From Humibacter albus DSM 18994 (GTDB lineage Bacteria > Actinomycetota > Actinomycetes > Actinomycetales > Microbacteriaceae): a DNA stretch of 64,000 nt. A program made the position numbers and the translations under genes. The notes beneath the pieces were generated by a model that worked only from the letters and a program-made list of their open reading frames with translations, had not been told where the DNA came from and did not search any database. Of the stretch, positions 1 through 8,533 are shown piece after piece. Position 1 is the stretch's first letter. Each line of letters starts with the position of its first letter. The DNA is taken from NCBI RefSeq assembly GCF_000421825.1, contig NZ_ATXT01000014.1, forward strand, positions 310,001-374,000. The letters run 5' to 3'.

Positions 1-1
1 G

Positions 2-805
2 CTGGCGGAGGAGCTTCGCGCACGTCTGCGCAGTCGCGAGGTCGTGAGCGTCGACGTGCTCGAGTTCGCCCTGGTGAAAACTCGGGCACGACCCCCGTCG
101 CGCTTGGTCGGTGCCCGGCTCGAGGATGTCGTCCGTCACGGCAAATACGTCGATCTCGTCTTCGACGCCGCGCACCTCGTCGTCTCGCTGGGGCGCCACG
201 GCTGGGCGCGATGGGCTTCGTCGCAGGCCGAGGGGCCCGCCGGCGGTAACACGCCGCCGGCGCTGCTGAGCCTGGGATTCGATGACGGCACGGTCCTCGA
301 GTTCACGGATGCCGGCGAGTGGGTCTCGCTGTCGGCGTGGGTCGTCGACGATCCGGCGGACGTGACGGGCGTGGCATCGCTGGGTTCCGATCCGACCGGC
401 CCCGACTTCGTCCGGGCCGACTTCGACGCCGTCGTGCGCGGGCGACGCAAACAGGTGAAGGCCATCCTGCAGGACCAGAAGTCGCTGGCGGGCATCGGCA
501 ACGCATACTCCGACGAGATCCTGTTCGCGGCGCGCACGAACCCGGTCGCCCGGGCCTCCGACCTCGGAGAGGGCGACCTCGATCGTCTCTACGCGAGCAC
601 GCTGGAGGTCGTGCGATCTGCGATGGATGCGAGACGCGGCATCCCGATTGCGCAACTCAAGGCCGTGAAGATCGGCGCCATGATGGTGCACGGGCGCGCA
701 GGTCAGCCGTGTCCGCAGTGCGCAGGTACGGTGCGCGATTTCGCGTTCGCGGGCACCACGGCCCAGTACTGTCCGGCGTGTCAGACCGGCGGAGTCATCC
801 TCTGA
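2..805 (+). CDS. Fpg/Nei family DNA glycosylase, 5' end cut by window edge
   Basis: Base-excision repair glycosylase and AP lyase of the Fpg/Nei family, acting on oxidised bases in DNA. The reading frame is open from base 2, so the gene starts before the window; the catalytic N-terminal Pro-Glu is not visible, and a GTG at 44 is internal. What remains shows the H2TH region (LAGIGNAYSDEILF) that contacts DNA and a C-terminal zinc finger with two Cys pairs (CPQC and YCPACQ). About 267 residues are present, nearly the usual full length. It ends 15 bp before the convergent DJ-1 gene with no terminator between them. Choosing between Fpg (8-oxoguanine) and Nei (oxidised pyrimidines) needs the missing N-terminus. 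Confidence 0.9.
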   Translation: MAEELRARLRSREVVSVDVLEFALVKTRARPPSRLVGARLEDVVRHGKYVDLVFDAAHLVVSLGRHGWARWASSQAEGPAGGNTPPALLSLGFDDGTVLEFTDAGEWVSLSAWVVDDPADVTGVASLGSDPTGPDFVRADFDAVVRGRRKQVKAILQDQKSLAGIGNAYSDEILFAARTNPVARASDLGEGDLDRLYASTLEVVRSAMDARRGIPIAQLKAVKIGAMMVHGRAGQPCPQCAGTVRDFAFAGTTAQYCPACQTGGVIL

Positions 806-820
806 GCAGCGCCGAGCACC

Positions 821-1369
821 TCACGCGGTCTGGCCCCGGTGGGCCCCCTCGCCGATCTCCTCGACGACCTTCGCGTCGAAGGCCGGAAGGTCGTCGGGCG
901 TGCGGCTGGTGACGAGACCCTGGTCCACGACCACTTGCTCGTCTACCCAGTCGGCGCCCGCGTTGCGCAGGTCCGTTTGCAGACTGGCGTAGCTGGTCAT
1001 CCGCCGACCGTCCACGACCCCCGCCTCGATCAGTGTCCACGGGGCGTGACAGATGGCGCCGACCGGCTTGTGCTGTTCGAAGAAGTCCTTCGCGAACGCG
1101 ACGGAATCCTGATCGAGTCGGAGATGGTCCGCGTTGACCACACCGCCCGGCATCACGAGCGCATCGAAATCGGATGCTCGCGCGGTGCCGCTGACGGCAT
1201 CCACCGTCTGTTCGTGGCCGTGTTCACCCGTGATCGTTCCCTGTTTCGGCGACACCATGGTGAGGGTGGCGCCTGCGTCGTTCAGGGCCTGCCACGGCGA
1301 GGTCAACTCGGCGTCCTCGAATCCGTCGGTCGCGAGGAACGCGACCCTTTTTCCTGTCAGATCAGCCAT
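821..1369 (-). CDS. DJ-1/PfpI family protein (type 1 glutamine amidotransferase-like)
   Basis: 182-residue single-domain protein of the DJ-1/PfpI superfamily, whose members include intracellular proteases, glyoxalases and proposed deglycases. The nucleophile elbow AICHAPW carries Cys107 followed by His108. The acidic residue that tunes the Cys is in DGFEDAE (Glu18), and LVMPGG is the conserved strand-loop. This set and the length fit the PfpI/YhbO subgroup, a cytosolic stress protein. The exact substrate cannot be read from sequence. The start is set by the ATG at 1369, which lies six bases after TACTGT, a leaderless promoter arrangement; there is no Shine-Dalgarno sequence. It lies downstream of the PPOX gene on the same strand but seems separately transcribed. 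Confidence 0.88.
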   Translation of the reverse strand: MADLTGKRVAFLATDGFEDAELTSPWQALNDAGATLTMVSPKQGTITGEHGHEQTVDAVSGTARASDFDALVMPGGVVNADHLRLDQDSVAFAKDFFEQHKPVGAICHAPWTLIEAGVVDGRRMTSYASLQTDLRNAGADWVDEQVVVDQGLVTSRTPDDLPAFDAKVVEEIGEGAHRGQTA

Positions 1370-1375
1370 GCCCGC

Positions 1376-1381
1376 ACAGTA
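1376..1381 (-). promoter_or_regulatory. -10 element of DJ-1/PfpI gene, leaderless
   Basis: On the minus strand TACTGT is followed by six bases and then the ATG at 1369. This places the expected transcription start on the A of the start codon. No ribosome binding site is present. Actinobacteria are known to use TAnnnT -10 elements and many leaderless mRNAs. Confidence 0.6.
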
Positions 1382-1435
1382 GGGCGGTGGCGGGAAAGCC
1401 CTGCAGGGGTTGACAGCTCCCGCGGCCTGGCAGGC

Positions 1436-1831
1436 TCAGTTCGAGCTGACGTGCTCCACGCTCATCACGAGGATCACGCGGTCGGCATGGTCCGCCGGCG
1501 GTTGCGGGTGCGCCTGGCCGTACCGCTCGGCCAGGTGCACGTAGAACGCGCCCTCCGGGTCGGGGAGCACCTCGACGAGGCGCCCGCGCAGCTCCACGTA
1601 GCGGTACAGATCGGATGCTCGCGCGATCGCCAGGCTCATCGACGGGTTCTGCTGCAGGTTGCGGTATTTCTGGCGCTTGCTCGTGTGAGTGAAGCGCACG
1701 TTCTCACCGTCGAACTCGAACCACATCGGGTTCACCTGGGCCGTGCCGTCCGGACGCACAGTGCCGAGGAAGCCGAAGTTCGGCTCGGTCAGGAAGGGCA
1801 GGAATCGATCGGAAACGACAGAAGGGCTCAT
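1436..1831 (-). CDS. PPOX-class flavin/F420-dependent enzyme
   Basis: 131-residue split beta-barrel protein of the pyridoxamine-phosphate-oxidase-like (PPOX) superfamily, probably of the actinobacterial F420-dependent subgroup. The N-terminal stretch with FGFLGTVRPDG and NPMWFEFDG, then RQKYRNLQQNP and MSLAIA, is the family's cofactor-binding core. Such proteins reduce small molecules with F420H2 or flavin as cytosolic dimers; the substrate is unknown. The start is an ATG at 1831 with only a weak GGATGGGA-like ribosome site. The gene is divergent from the HerA-like ATPase gene. Whether the cofactor is F420, FMN or heme is inferred from similarity only. Confidence 0.82.
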   Translation of the reverse strand: MSPSVVSDRFLPFLTEPNFGFLGTVRPDGTAQVNPMWFEFDGENVRFTHTSKRQKYRNLQQNPSMSLAIARASDLYRYVELRGRLVEVLPDPEGAFYVHLAERYGQAHPQPPADHADRVILVMSVEHVSSN

Positions 1832-1996
1832 GGCATCCCATCCTGTCGGTCCCCGCGCGATCTCGCTCGGCGCGCCTTTGTCGGCGAGTCACCCGTCCGG
1901 CCCCGTCGCTCGGTGCGGGTGATCCTGCACGCCTCGAGATCGCCCCACGTCAGCCGGCCCGCACACTGGAGACGACGAACGAAAGGGGGAGCCGGC

Positions 1997-3079
1997 ATGA
2001 CTCAGTTGCCGATCGGCACGGTGTTCGGAACGACCGAGCCGGCCGAGCTGAACGCAGCGAAGCTGAACCGCCACACCTTCTGGTGCGGCCAGAGCGGCTC
2101 GGGCAAGACATATGCGCTCGGCGTGCTCCTCGAGCAGGTTCTGCTGCGCACGGAGCTTCCCATTCTCGTGCTCGACCCGAACGCCGACTTCGTACGCCTC
2201 GGCGAGCCTCGTGCGGAGACGGATGCCGCCACGGCCGCTGCCCTCCGCGGCCTCGACGTTCGCGTGCTGCACAGCACACAGCGCGACGTGGGCGAGGCGC
2301 TGAAGGTGCGATTCCTCGGTCTGAGCGTGCCGTCGAAGGCGGCCGTGTTGCGGCTGGATCCGATCGCCGACGCCGAGGAGTACAACATGCTTCTGCGCAT
2401 CAACAGGTTCGCGGAGGGCTTCGACGAATCCACCTACATGTCGACATTGCGCGAATCGTCCAATCCCGCGCAGGTGCAGCTGGCGATGCGGATCGAGAAC
2501 CTGCAGGTCATGGAGTGGGACGTGTGGTCGCGCGGCGCGCTCGCCGCCACCGACGTGATCGCCGAGCGTCCGAGGGTCACCGTGCTGGATCTGGGCGGGT
2601 TCACGCATCCCTCAGAGCCGAAAGCGGCGGCGCTCGCCGTGCTGGAGCAGCTCTGGGCGCGTCGCGAGGAGCGCCGGCCGATCCTGATCGTCATCGATGA
2701 GGCGCACAACATCTGTCCACCGAACCCGCAGTCTCCGGTCGAACGCGCGCTCACCGCCCTGGTTCAGTTGATCGCCGCGGAGGGGCGCAAATTCGGCCTC
2801 TGGCTGCTGCTCTCCACGCAGCGGCCGACGAAGATCCACCCCAATGTGCTGTCGCAGTGCGACAACCTCGGGCTGATGCGCATGAACTCGCCCCGCGACC
2901 TGCTCGAACTCAGCGAGGTGTTCGGCTACGCGCCGGAGGCCATGGTGCAGGCGTCGTCGTCGTTCGTGCAGGGACGTGCACTGTTCGCCGGCGGCTTCCT
3001 CGCCGAGCCCGCGTTCGTGCAGATGGGACCTCGACTCACGATCGAGGGCGGCGCCGACGTGCGAGTGCCGCTGTCGTGA
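1997..3079 (+). CDS. HerA-like (DUF87) ATPase, stand-alone
   Basis: 360-residue ATPase of the HerA/FtsK/VirB4 group. Walker A is GQSGSGKT near residues 31-38. Walker B is LIVIDEAHN near residue 231. A sensor-like LLLSTQRPTKIHP segment follows, where many HerA proteins have a conserved polar residue and Arg. The open frame continues far upstream, but the ATG at 1997 is preceded by GAAAGGGGGA with good spacing and begins the conserved core, so this start was chosen. Classical HerA works with the nuclease NurA in end resection, and defence systems pair HerA with other effectors; no such partner is adjacent. Neighbours are a divergent PPOX gene and a convergent 48-residue protein gene. Its function here is unknown. 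Confidence 0.85.
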   Translation: MTQLPIGTVFGTTEPAELNAAKLNRHTFWCGQSGSGKTYALGVLLEQVLLRTELPILVLDPNADFVRLGEPRAETDAATAAALRGLDVRVLHSTQRDVGEALKVRFLGLSVPSKAAVLRLDPIADAEEYNMLLRINRFAEGFDESTYMSTLRESSNPAQVQLAMRIENLQVMEWDVWSRGALAATDVIAERPRVTVLDLGGFTHPSEPKAAALAVLEQLWARREERRPILIVIDEAHNICPPNPQSPVERALTALVQLIAAEGRKFGLWLLLSTQRPTKIHPNVLSQCDNLGLMRMNSPRDLLELSEVFGYAPEAMVQASSSFVQGRALFAGGFLAEPAFVQMGPRLTIEGGADVRVPLS

Positions 3080-3110
3080 GGCGGCAGCTCGGATGCGCCG
3101 GCAACGGTGC

Positions 3111-3257
3111 TCAGGGCGCGGGCGCCGGTCCATCCGTCGGCTCCGGCTCGGGCAGCCAGCCCTCGAGCTCCTCCTCCTCGGGCGCCACATCTTCTTCCGC
3201 ACGCTCCTCAGGGGTGAGGTCCTCGTCGAGTTCGTCGTTCTCGTCGCGCTTGCTCAT
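3111..3257 (-). CDS. Small acidic protein, 48 residues
   Basis: Short open frame starting MSKRDENDELDEDL and rich in Glu, Asp and Pro; about 20 of 48 residues are acidic, with a Pro-rich tail. No domain is recognised. Support for a real gene is the leaderless promoter arrangement TACCGT, six bases, ATG, and the clean stop between two convergent gene ends. It lies downstream of nifS on the same strand but has its own candidate promoter. Strongly acidic small proteins of this kind often bind basic partners, but that is only a general idea. Confidence 0.6.
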   Translation of the reverse strand: MSKRDENDELDEDLTPEERAEEDVAPEEEELEGWLPEPEPTDGPAPAP

Positions 3258-3263
3258 GCGCCC

Positions 3264-3269
3264 ACGGTA
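3264..3269 (-). promoter_or_regulatory. -10 element of small acidic protein gene, leaderless
   Basis: TACCGT on the minus strand, six bases (GGGCGC), then the ATG at 3257. It has the same geometry as other leaderless starts in this window. Confidence 0.55.
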
Positions 3270-3367
3270 CGCCGCGGGGTGCGTCGCGGCGAGGGCTGAG
3301 GTGTCGGGCGCGAGAAGCAGCACCCGCCGAGTGGTCAGAACAATCGTGCTGGTCGTGCGTGAGTGCC

Positions 3368-4591
3368 TCAGAGCGCGCGCACCGCAGCCACCGCCTCCTC
3401 GAGCGCGACCGCAGCTCGCTCGAGGTCGGAAGTTGTGGCATCCGACCAGCTGAACCGCACCGAGGTGGTGGCCAGCTCCGCCGGCATTCCGAGCGCGGTC
3501 AACACGTGCGAGGGGTCGGAGCGCCCGGCCGCGCAGGCCGATCCGCTCGAGGCGAGCACCCCGCGACGCTCGAGTTCGAGGAGCACGGTCTCGCCGTTGA
3601 CCCCGTCGATCACGAACGACGCGTGACCGGGAATGCGTGCGGCCGGATGCCCCGTGAGAGCCGCGCCGGGCACACCGGCCAGCACCCGGGCTATGAAGGC
3701 GTCGCGGAGGGGGTCCGCACACGCGGCCGTCACGGCGTCGCCTGCCGGCGCGGTCGCATCGCCCGTCACGGCCGAGCCAGCCATCGACGGCGGCGTGGCC
3801 CGGTCGGTCGCCTCGGCCAGGATGACCGCCCCGGCCCGCTCGAGGGCCGTCGCCAGAGCGACCGCGAACGCCACGTTCTCGGTACCGGATCGGCGCCCGC
3901 GTTCCTGCCCGCCTCCGTGCAGCACGGGTTCCAGGGGAAGGCCACCACGCACGAACATCGCGCCCGATCCCTTCGGCGCCCCGAACTTGTGCCCGGAGAA
4001 CGAGAGGGCGTCGATGCCCAGCGCCCGCACATCCAGCGGAAGTCGTCCGGCCGCCTGCACGGCGTCCGTGTGCATCAGCGCGCCCGCTCGGTGGGCCACG
4101 CGGGCGAGTTCGGCGATCGGCTGCACGGTGCCGATCTCGTTGTTGGCGTACGCGATCGACGCCAGTGCGGTGTCGGGCCGCAGCACGGCATCGAGAGCGT
4201 CGGCGGAAACGCGACCCGCCTCGTCGAGAGCGACGAAGTCGACCTCGAAGTCGTGCACGCGAACCAGATAGTCGACCGACTCGAGCACGGCCTCGTGCTC
4301 GGTCGCCGTCGTCACGAGATGGCGTCCGCGCGGGTTCGCCAGCGCGAGACCTTTGACCGCGAGGTTGTCGCCCTCCGTGCCGCCGCCGGTGAACACCACG
4401 TCGGAAGCGCGACAGCCGAGCACCGCCGCGACGCGGGCACGGGCATCCTTCAGCGCCGAAGCCGCGCGCAGCCCCGCGCCGTGCGTGCTCGACGGGTTGC
4501 CGAAGTCACCGGTCAGGTACGGCCACGCGGCCTCGAGCGCCTCACGGCGCACGGGCGTGGTCGCGGCGGCGTCCAGGTAGAGGGCGGGCAT
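3368..4591 (-). CDS. Cysteine desulfurase (NifS/IscS type) of the NAD operon
   Basis: PLP enzyme that takes sulfur from cysteine for Fe-S cluster assembly, 407 residues. PLP-site residues are visible: His99 in TATEHE, Asp176 in MHTDAVQ and Lys202 in FSGHKFG. The persulfide Cys353 lies in SSGSACAAGRSDP. Start ATG 4591 follows TAGGAGG at ideal spacing, 10 bp after the nadC stop; an upstream in-frame extension was rejected. Its place after nadABC suggests it serves the 4Fe-4S cluster of NadA, as NifS-like proteins beside nad genes do in other bacteria. Residues about 262-292 are an Ala/Thr/Gly-rich stretch (for example VTGDATAPAGDAV) not typical of the family and probably a surface-loop insertion. 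Confidence 0.93.
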   Translation of the reverse strand: MPALYLDAAATTPVRREALEAAWPYLTGDFGNPSSTHGAGLRAASALKDARARVAAVLGCRASDVVFTGGGTEGDNLAVKGLALANPRGRHLVTTATEHEAVLESVDYLVRVHDFEVDFVALDEAGRVSADALDAVLRPDTALASIAYANNEIGTVQPIAELARVAHRAGALMHTDAVQAAGRLPLDVRALGIDALSFSGHKFGAPKGSGAMFVRGGLPLEPVLHGGGQERGRRSGTENVAFAVALATALERAGAVILAEATDRATPPSMAGSAVTGDATAPAGDAVTAACADPLRDAFIARVLAGVPGAALTGHPAARIPGHASFVIDGVNGETVLLELERRGVLASSGSACAAGRSDPSHVLTALGMPAELATTSVRFSWSDATTSDLERAAVALEEAVAAVRAL

Positions 4592-4601
4592 CGAGCGCCT
4601 C

Positions 4602-5516
4602 CTAACGATCGGCACCGAGATCTTCAGGACCGAGGTTTTCGGCGCCGAGTTCTTCGGGAAGGGCCGGTGCGATCTCCACGTCGAGTCCGATGTCGAGCGA
4701 GCGCACGCTGTGGGTGAGAGCGCCAACGGAGATGACGTCGACGCCGGTGGCGGCGATGCCCGCAACCGTGTCGAGGTTGACGTTGCCGCTCGCTTCCACG
4801 ATGGCCCGGCCGGCGACCAGCGCGACGCCGTCGCGCAGTTGCTCGACCGTGAAGTTGTCGAGCATGATCGTGTCGACGCCGCCGGCCAGCACGGGCTCGA
4901 TCTGGTCCATGCGATCCACCTCGACCTCGACGTGTGTGGTGTGGCCCAGGCGGGAGCGCACGTGCCGGATCGCCTCGGTCACCGACAGGCCCCGCGCAGT
5001 GAGCACGGCGAGGTGGTTGTCCTTCGCCATCACGGCGTCGGAGAGCGAGTGCCGGTGATTGCGACCGCCCCCGCAGACGACCGCGTGCCGTTCCAGGGCG
5101 CGCAGGCCGGGCGTTGTCTTGCGCGTGTCGACGATGCGGGCTCGCGTGCCCGTGGTCAGCGCGACGTACTGCGCGGTCAGCGTCGCGATGCCGCTCATGC
5201 GCTGCACGAGGTTCAGCGCGACGCGCTCGCCGCGCAGAATGCCCCTGGCAGGCCCCTCGACCTGCGCGATCGTCTGTCCCGCCTCGAACGGTTTCCCGTC
5301 ACCCAGCAGCGACGACACCCGAATGCGTTCGTCGACGGCGTGCATCACCCGCTGCAGCACCTCGCCGCCCGAGAACACGCCGGGCTCCCGGGCGATGAGG
5401 CGAGCGGATGCCGTCGCCTCCGCAGGAATGAACAGCTCGCTCGTGACGTCGCCCCACGGCGCGTCCTCGTCGAGAGCGTTCCGCACGACGCGGTCGATGA
5501 TCTGTCGGGTCAGCAC
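4602..5516 (-). CDS. nadC: Nicotinate-nucleotide pyrophosphorylase (carboxylating), NadC
   Basis: Converts quinolinate and PRPP to nicotinate mononucleotide, CO2 and pyrophosphate, the third de novo NAD step, in the cytosol. 304 residues, near the family norm. Substrate-binding motifs are seen: DTRKTTPGLR, and GGGRNHRHSLSD with its basic cluster. Further on are VEVEVD and MLDN, which shape the barrel active site. The start is GTG 5516, overlapping the nadB stop as GTGCTGA, so translation is probably coupled; the longer in-frame extension upstream lies inside nadB and was rejected. It is fourth in nrtR-nadA-nadB-nadC-nifS. Confidence 0.94.
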   Translation of the reverse strand: MLTRQIIDRVVRNALDEDAPWGDVTSELFIPAEATASARLIAREPGVFSGGEVLQRVMHAVDERIRVSSLLGDGKPFEAGQTIAQVEGPARGILRGERVALNLVQRMSGIATLTAQYVALTTGTRARIVDTRKTTPGLRALERHAVVCGGGRNHRHSLSDAVMAKDNHLAVLTARGLSVTEAIRHVRSRLGHTTHVEVEVDRMDQIEPVLAGGVDTIMLDNFTVEQLRDGVALVAGRAIVEASGNVNLDTVAGIAATGVDVISVGALTHSVRSLDIGLDVEIAPALPEELGAENLGPEDLGADR

Positions 5517-7207
5517 GCGGCGACCGCCTCTCCGAAAAGGGCCCGAGGGGCCGGGATGTCCATGGGTTCGAAATCGAGGGAGCCCGCGTGCAGCGCGCTC
5601 GCGCGGGCGATCCATGCCTCACCGTCTCGCCGTTGCAGCACGCTGTGCTGCGCCACCGCAGCGGTAGCGGGAGCGTCCGCGCGGAAGTGCGCGCCTCGCG
5701 ACTCCTGACGCGTCAGCGCCGCGGCGGTCAGGAGCATGCCGACGTCGCGCAGATTCCGATCCTCGAGCGCGGCGAGGGAGGCCGACCCGGGCGTCGGCAG
5801 CGATGCGAGAGTGTCCACCACGTCGCGCAGGCCGTCCGCCGTGCGCTCGACGCCGGCTCCGTGCCACATCGCCTCGCGCACGCGGTCGCCGACGCCGAAC
5901 GCGGGGGACGGGACGTCTTCGACGGTGTCCGCCGCGGCATCCCACGATGTCACCGGGGCGGACGACGCCTCGTCGAGCGGCGATCGAGGCAGCCGGCCGC
6001 GCACGCTCGCCGCACCGATGGCATCCGCTGCGCGTGCACCGAACACGAGCCCTTCCAACAGCGAGTTCGAGGCCAGCCGGTTCGCGCCCTGCGCACCGGT
6101 GCATGCCGCCTCGCCGACGGCGTACAGGCCGGGCAGGCTGGCGCGCGCCCAGGCATCCGTGAGCACACCACCCATCCAGTAGTGGGCGGCGGGCGTGACG
6201 GGCACCGGCTCGCTCGCCCAGTCGAACCCTGCCGCGCGCGTCGCCGCCTGGATGGTGGGGAAGCGGTGGGCGAGGAACGCACGGCCGAGACCCGTGGCAT
6301 CCAGCAGCACGGGCGCTCCGCCCTGCAGGCTCATCCGCGCCGCGATGCCGCGGGCCACCACGTCGCGGGGAGCGAGTTCCGCCAGCGGGTGCAGACGCGT
6401 CATGAACCGTTCGCCGTGCGCGTCGCGCAGCACGGCACCCTCGCCGCGCACCGCTTCCGAGACGAGCGATCCCCCCGGCACCGCGAGCGCGGTCGGGTGG
6501 AACTGGTAGAACTCGAGGTCGGCGAGCCGTGCACCGGCGCGCCACGCCGCGGCCACACCGTCGCCCGTCGCGACCGCCGGGTTGGTGGTGTGCGCGTAGA
6601 GCCGCCCGGCCCCGCCCGTCGCGAGCACGACAGCCTCGGCTCCGAGCGTGTGCCGCCGCCCGTGCGCGTCGAGCGTCTCCACGCCGATCACGCGCGCGTC
6701 GTCGACGACGAGGTCGCAGAGCATCGTGTGCTCCAGAACACGAATGCCGGATGCCGTCAACCGCGCCGCCAGCGTCTCCTCGATCGCTCGTCCGGTCGCG
6801 TCGCCCCCGGCGTGCAGCACCCGGGGCCGGGAGTGCGCGGCCTCGAGCCCGCGCGCCAGTGCGTCGCCATCGCGGTCGAACGGCACCCCGATGTGCACGA
6901 GCTCGCGCACGAGCGCGGGTCCCTCCGAGCACAGGATGCGTACCGCTTCGTCGTCGCAGAGGCCGGCTCCGGCGCGCAGCGTGTCATCGCGATGCAGTCG
7001 AACGCTGTCGTCGGCGAAGAGCGCCGCTGCGATGCCGCCCTGGGCGTAGCGCGTGTTGCTCTCGGCGAGCTCCGTCTTCGTCAGCACAGTGACCTCGGCT
7101 GCCTCGGCCAGGCGCAGCGCCGCGGTGATTCCCGCGATGCCGCTCCCTACCACGATCACGCGGGGTAGGCAGCGGTGCAGCCGTGATCCCGGGGAGGCGA
7201 GGCGCAT
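5510..7207 (-). CDS. nadB: L-aspartate oxidase, NadB
   Basis: FAD enzyme that oxidises L-aspartate to iminoaspartate, the first de novo NAD step, handing its product to NadA. 565 residues. The N-terminal Rossmann motif VGSGIAGITAALR binds FAD. SNTRYAQGGIAAAL, YQFHPTAL and the later HYWMGGV and ASNSLLEGLVFG are typical of the succinate dehydrogenase/fumarate reductase-like fold of NadB. ATG 7207 lies one base after the nadA stop (TGAAATG), so coupling is likely; a GTG just before the VIVVGSG segment is an alternative start giving an N-terminus closer to other NadB proteins. A C-terminal helical domain is present from about residue 430. Confidence 0.93.
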   Translation of the reverse strand: MRLASPGSRLHRCLPRVIVVGSGIAGITAALRLAEAAEVTVLTKTELAESNTRYAQGGIAAALFADDSVRLHRDDTLRAGAGLCDDEAVRILCSEGPALVRELVHIGVPFDRDGDALARGLEAAHSRPRVLHAGGDATGRAIEETLAARLTASGIRVLEHTMLCDLVVDDARVIGVETLDAHGRRHTLGAEAVVLATGGAGRLYAHTTNPAVATGDGVAAAWRAGARLADLEFYQFHPTALAVPGGSLVSEAVRGEGAVLRDAHGERFMTRLHPLAELAPRDVVARGIAARMSLQGGAPVLLDATGLGRAFLAHRFPTIQAATRAAGFDWASEPVPVTPAAHYWMGGVLTDAWARASLPGLYAVGEAACTGAQGANRLASNSLLEGLVFGARAADAIGAASVRGRLPRSPLDEASSAPVTSWDAAADTVEDVPSPAFGVGDRVREAMWHGAGVERTADGLRDVVDTLASLPTPGSASLAALEDRNLRDVGMLLTAAALTRQESRGAHFRADAPATAAVAQHSVLQRRDGEAWIARASALHAGSLDFEPMDIPAPRALFGEAVAAC

Positions 7208-7208
7208 T

Positions 7209-8507
7209 TCAGGCCGCCATGGTGGTGTCGGGCCGGGCAGCGAGCATCCGCTCCAGGGCGACCCGCGCATCGGCGGCGATGTCGTCGCCGACCTTCACCT
7301 GGTTGACCACCTCGCCGCCCAGGAACGACTCGAGCACCCACGCCAGGTATCCCGGGTGGATGCGGTACATCGTCGAGCACGGGCACACCACCGGGTCGAG
7401 GCAGAAGATGGTGTGCTCGGGATGCTCGGCGGCCAGTCGCTGCACCAGGTTGATCTCGGTGCCGATCGCGAACGTCGAGCCTGCGGGCGCCGCCTGGATC
7501 GCCTTCGTGATGTAGTCCGTCGACCCGTACTCGTCGGCGGCGTCCACGGTCTCCATCGGACACTCCGGGTGCACGATCACGCGCACGTCCGGATAGTCGA
7601 CGCGGGCCTTCTCGATCTGCGCCACGCTGAACCGCTTGTGTACTGAACAGAACCCCTGCCAGAGGATCACCTTCGCCTCGCTCAGCACCTGGGCGTCGTT
7701 GCCACCGAGCGGACGGGCCGGGTTCCACATCGGCATCTGCTGGAGCGGGATCCCCATCGCCTTGGCCGTGTTGCGACCAAGGTGCTGGTCGGGAAAGAAC
7801 AGCACACGCTTTCCGCGCTCGAACGCCCAGCGCAGCACGGTCGACGCGTTGGACGAGGTGCAGACGATGCCGCCGTGACGGCCGCAGAACGCCTTCAGCG
7901 CGGCGGAGGAGTTCATGTAGGTGACCGGGATCACGGATGCCACGCCGTCGGCATCCGTCTCGCCTCCATACAGCTGGATGAGTTGCTCCCACGCCTCCTC
8001 GACCGAGTCGATGTCGGCCATGTCGGCCATGGAGCAGCCGGCCGCGAGGTTCGGCAGGATGACGCTCTGCTCAGGAGAGGTGAGCACGTCGGCGGTCTCG
8101 GCCATGAAGTGCACGCCGCAGAACACGATCGCCTCCGCTTCGGGGTGCGCCTTCGCGGCATTCGCGAGCTGGAACGAGTCGCCCACGAAGTCCGCGAACT
8201 GCACCACCTCGTCGCGCTGGTAGAAGTGCCCGAGCACCATGACGCGTTCGCCGAGCGCCTGCTTCGCGTCGTGGATGCGTCGGGCAAGCTCGTCCGCGCT
8301 CGCGTCGCGGTACTCCTGCGGCAGCTCGCCCTGCACGGGGGCATCGGCGGGCAGAGGATCGGCCATGGATGCTCCGGGGCCGTATCCGGGCATCCCGAGA
8401 TCGAATTCCCACGGCGCCTCGACGAGCTCGGGCGTGCAGGTCTCGCCCGATTCTTCGCCGGCGGCGATGCGCTGAATGGTGAGGTCGACCGAAGCGGTGA
8501 GCGTCAT
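7209..8507 (-). CDS. nadA: Quinolinate synthase, NadA
   Basis: Condenses iminoaspartate with dihydroxyacetone phosphate to quinolinate using a 4Fe-4S cluster. 432 residues, the long actinobacterial type. The three expected cluster Cys are in AAGCSMAD, VIVHPECPME and DPVVCPCSTM. LGHFYQRDEVVQ and VTYMNSSAA are conserved substrate-binding segments. The N-terminal 60 residues are a variable extension. ATG 8507 was chosen; a purine-rich AAGAAGAGAG precedes it. A 135-bp spacer with three tandem 17-18-bp units separates it from nrtR, with which it is probably co-transcribed. Confidence 0.95.
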   Translation of the reverse strand: MTLTASVDLTIQRIAAGEESGETCTPELVEAPWEFDLGMPGYGPGASMADPLPADAPVQGELPQEYRDASADELARRIHDAKQALGERVMVLGHFYQRDEVVQFADFVGDSFQLANAAKAHPEAEAIVFCGVHFMAETADVLTSPEQSVILPNLAAGCSMADMADIDSVEEAWEQLIQLYGGETDADGVASVIPVTYMNSSAALKAFCGRHGGIVCTSSNASTVLRWAFERGKRVLFFPDQHLGRNTAKAMGIPLQQMPMWNPARPLGGNDAQVLSEAKVILWQGFCSVHKRFSVAQIEKARVDYPDVRVIVHPECPMETVDAADEYGSTDYITKAIQAAPAGSTFAIGTEINLVQRLAAEHPEHTIFCLDPVVCPCSTMYRIHPGYLAWVLESFLGGEVVNQVKVGDDIAADARVALERMLAARPDTTMAA

Positions 8508-8533
8508 GAGCGGTGCTCTCTTCTTTCTGCGTT

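Noticed and set aside
839-1996. Long open frame continuing upstream of the HerA-like gene on the plus strand
   Set aside because: It runs antisense through the DJ-1 and PPOX genes, has Arg/His-rich composition typical of a shadow frame, and the real gene has a ribosome site at 1997.
5588-7168. 526-codon plus-strand open frame opposite nadB
   Set aside because: Product is Arg/Ala/Glu/His-rich without domains and mirrors the GC-rich nadB codons; nadB is unmistakable.
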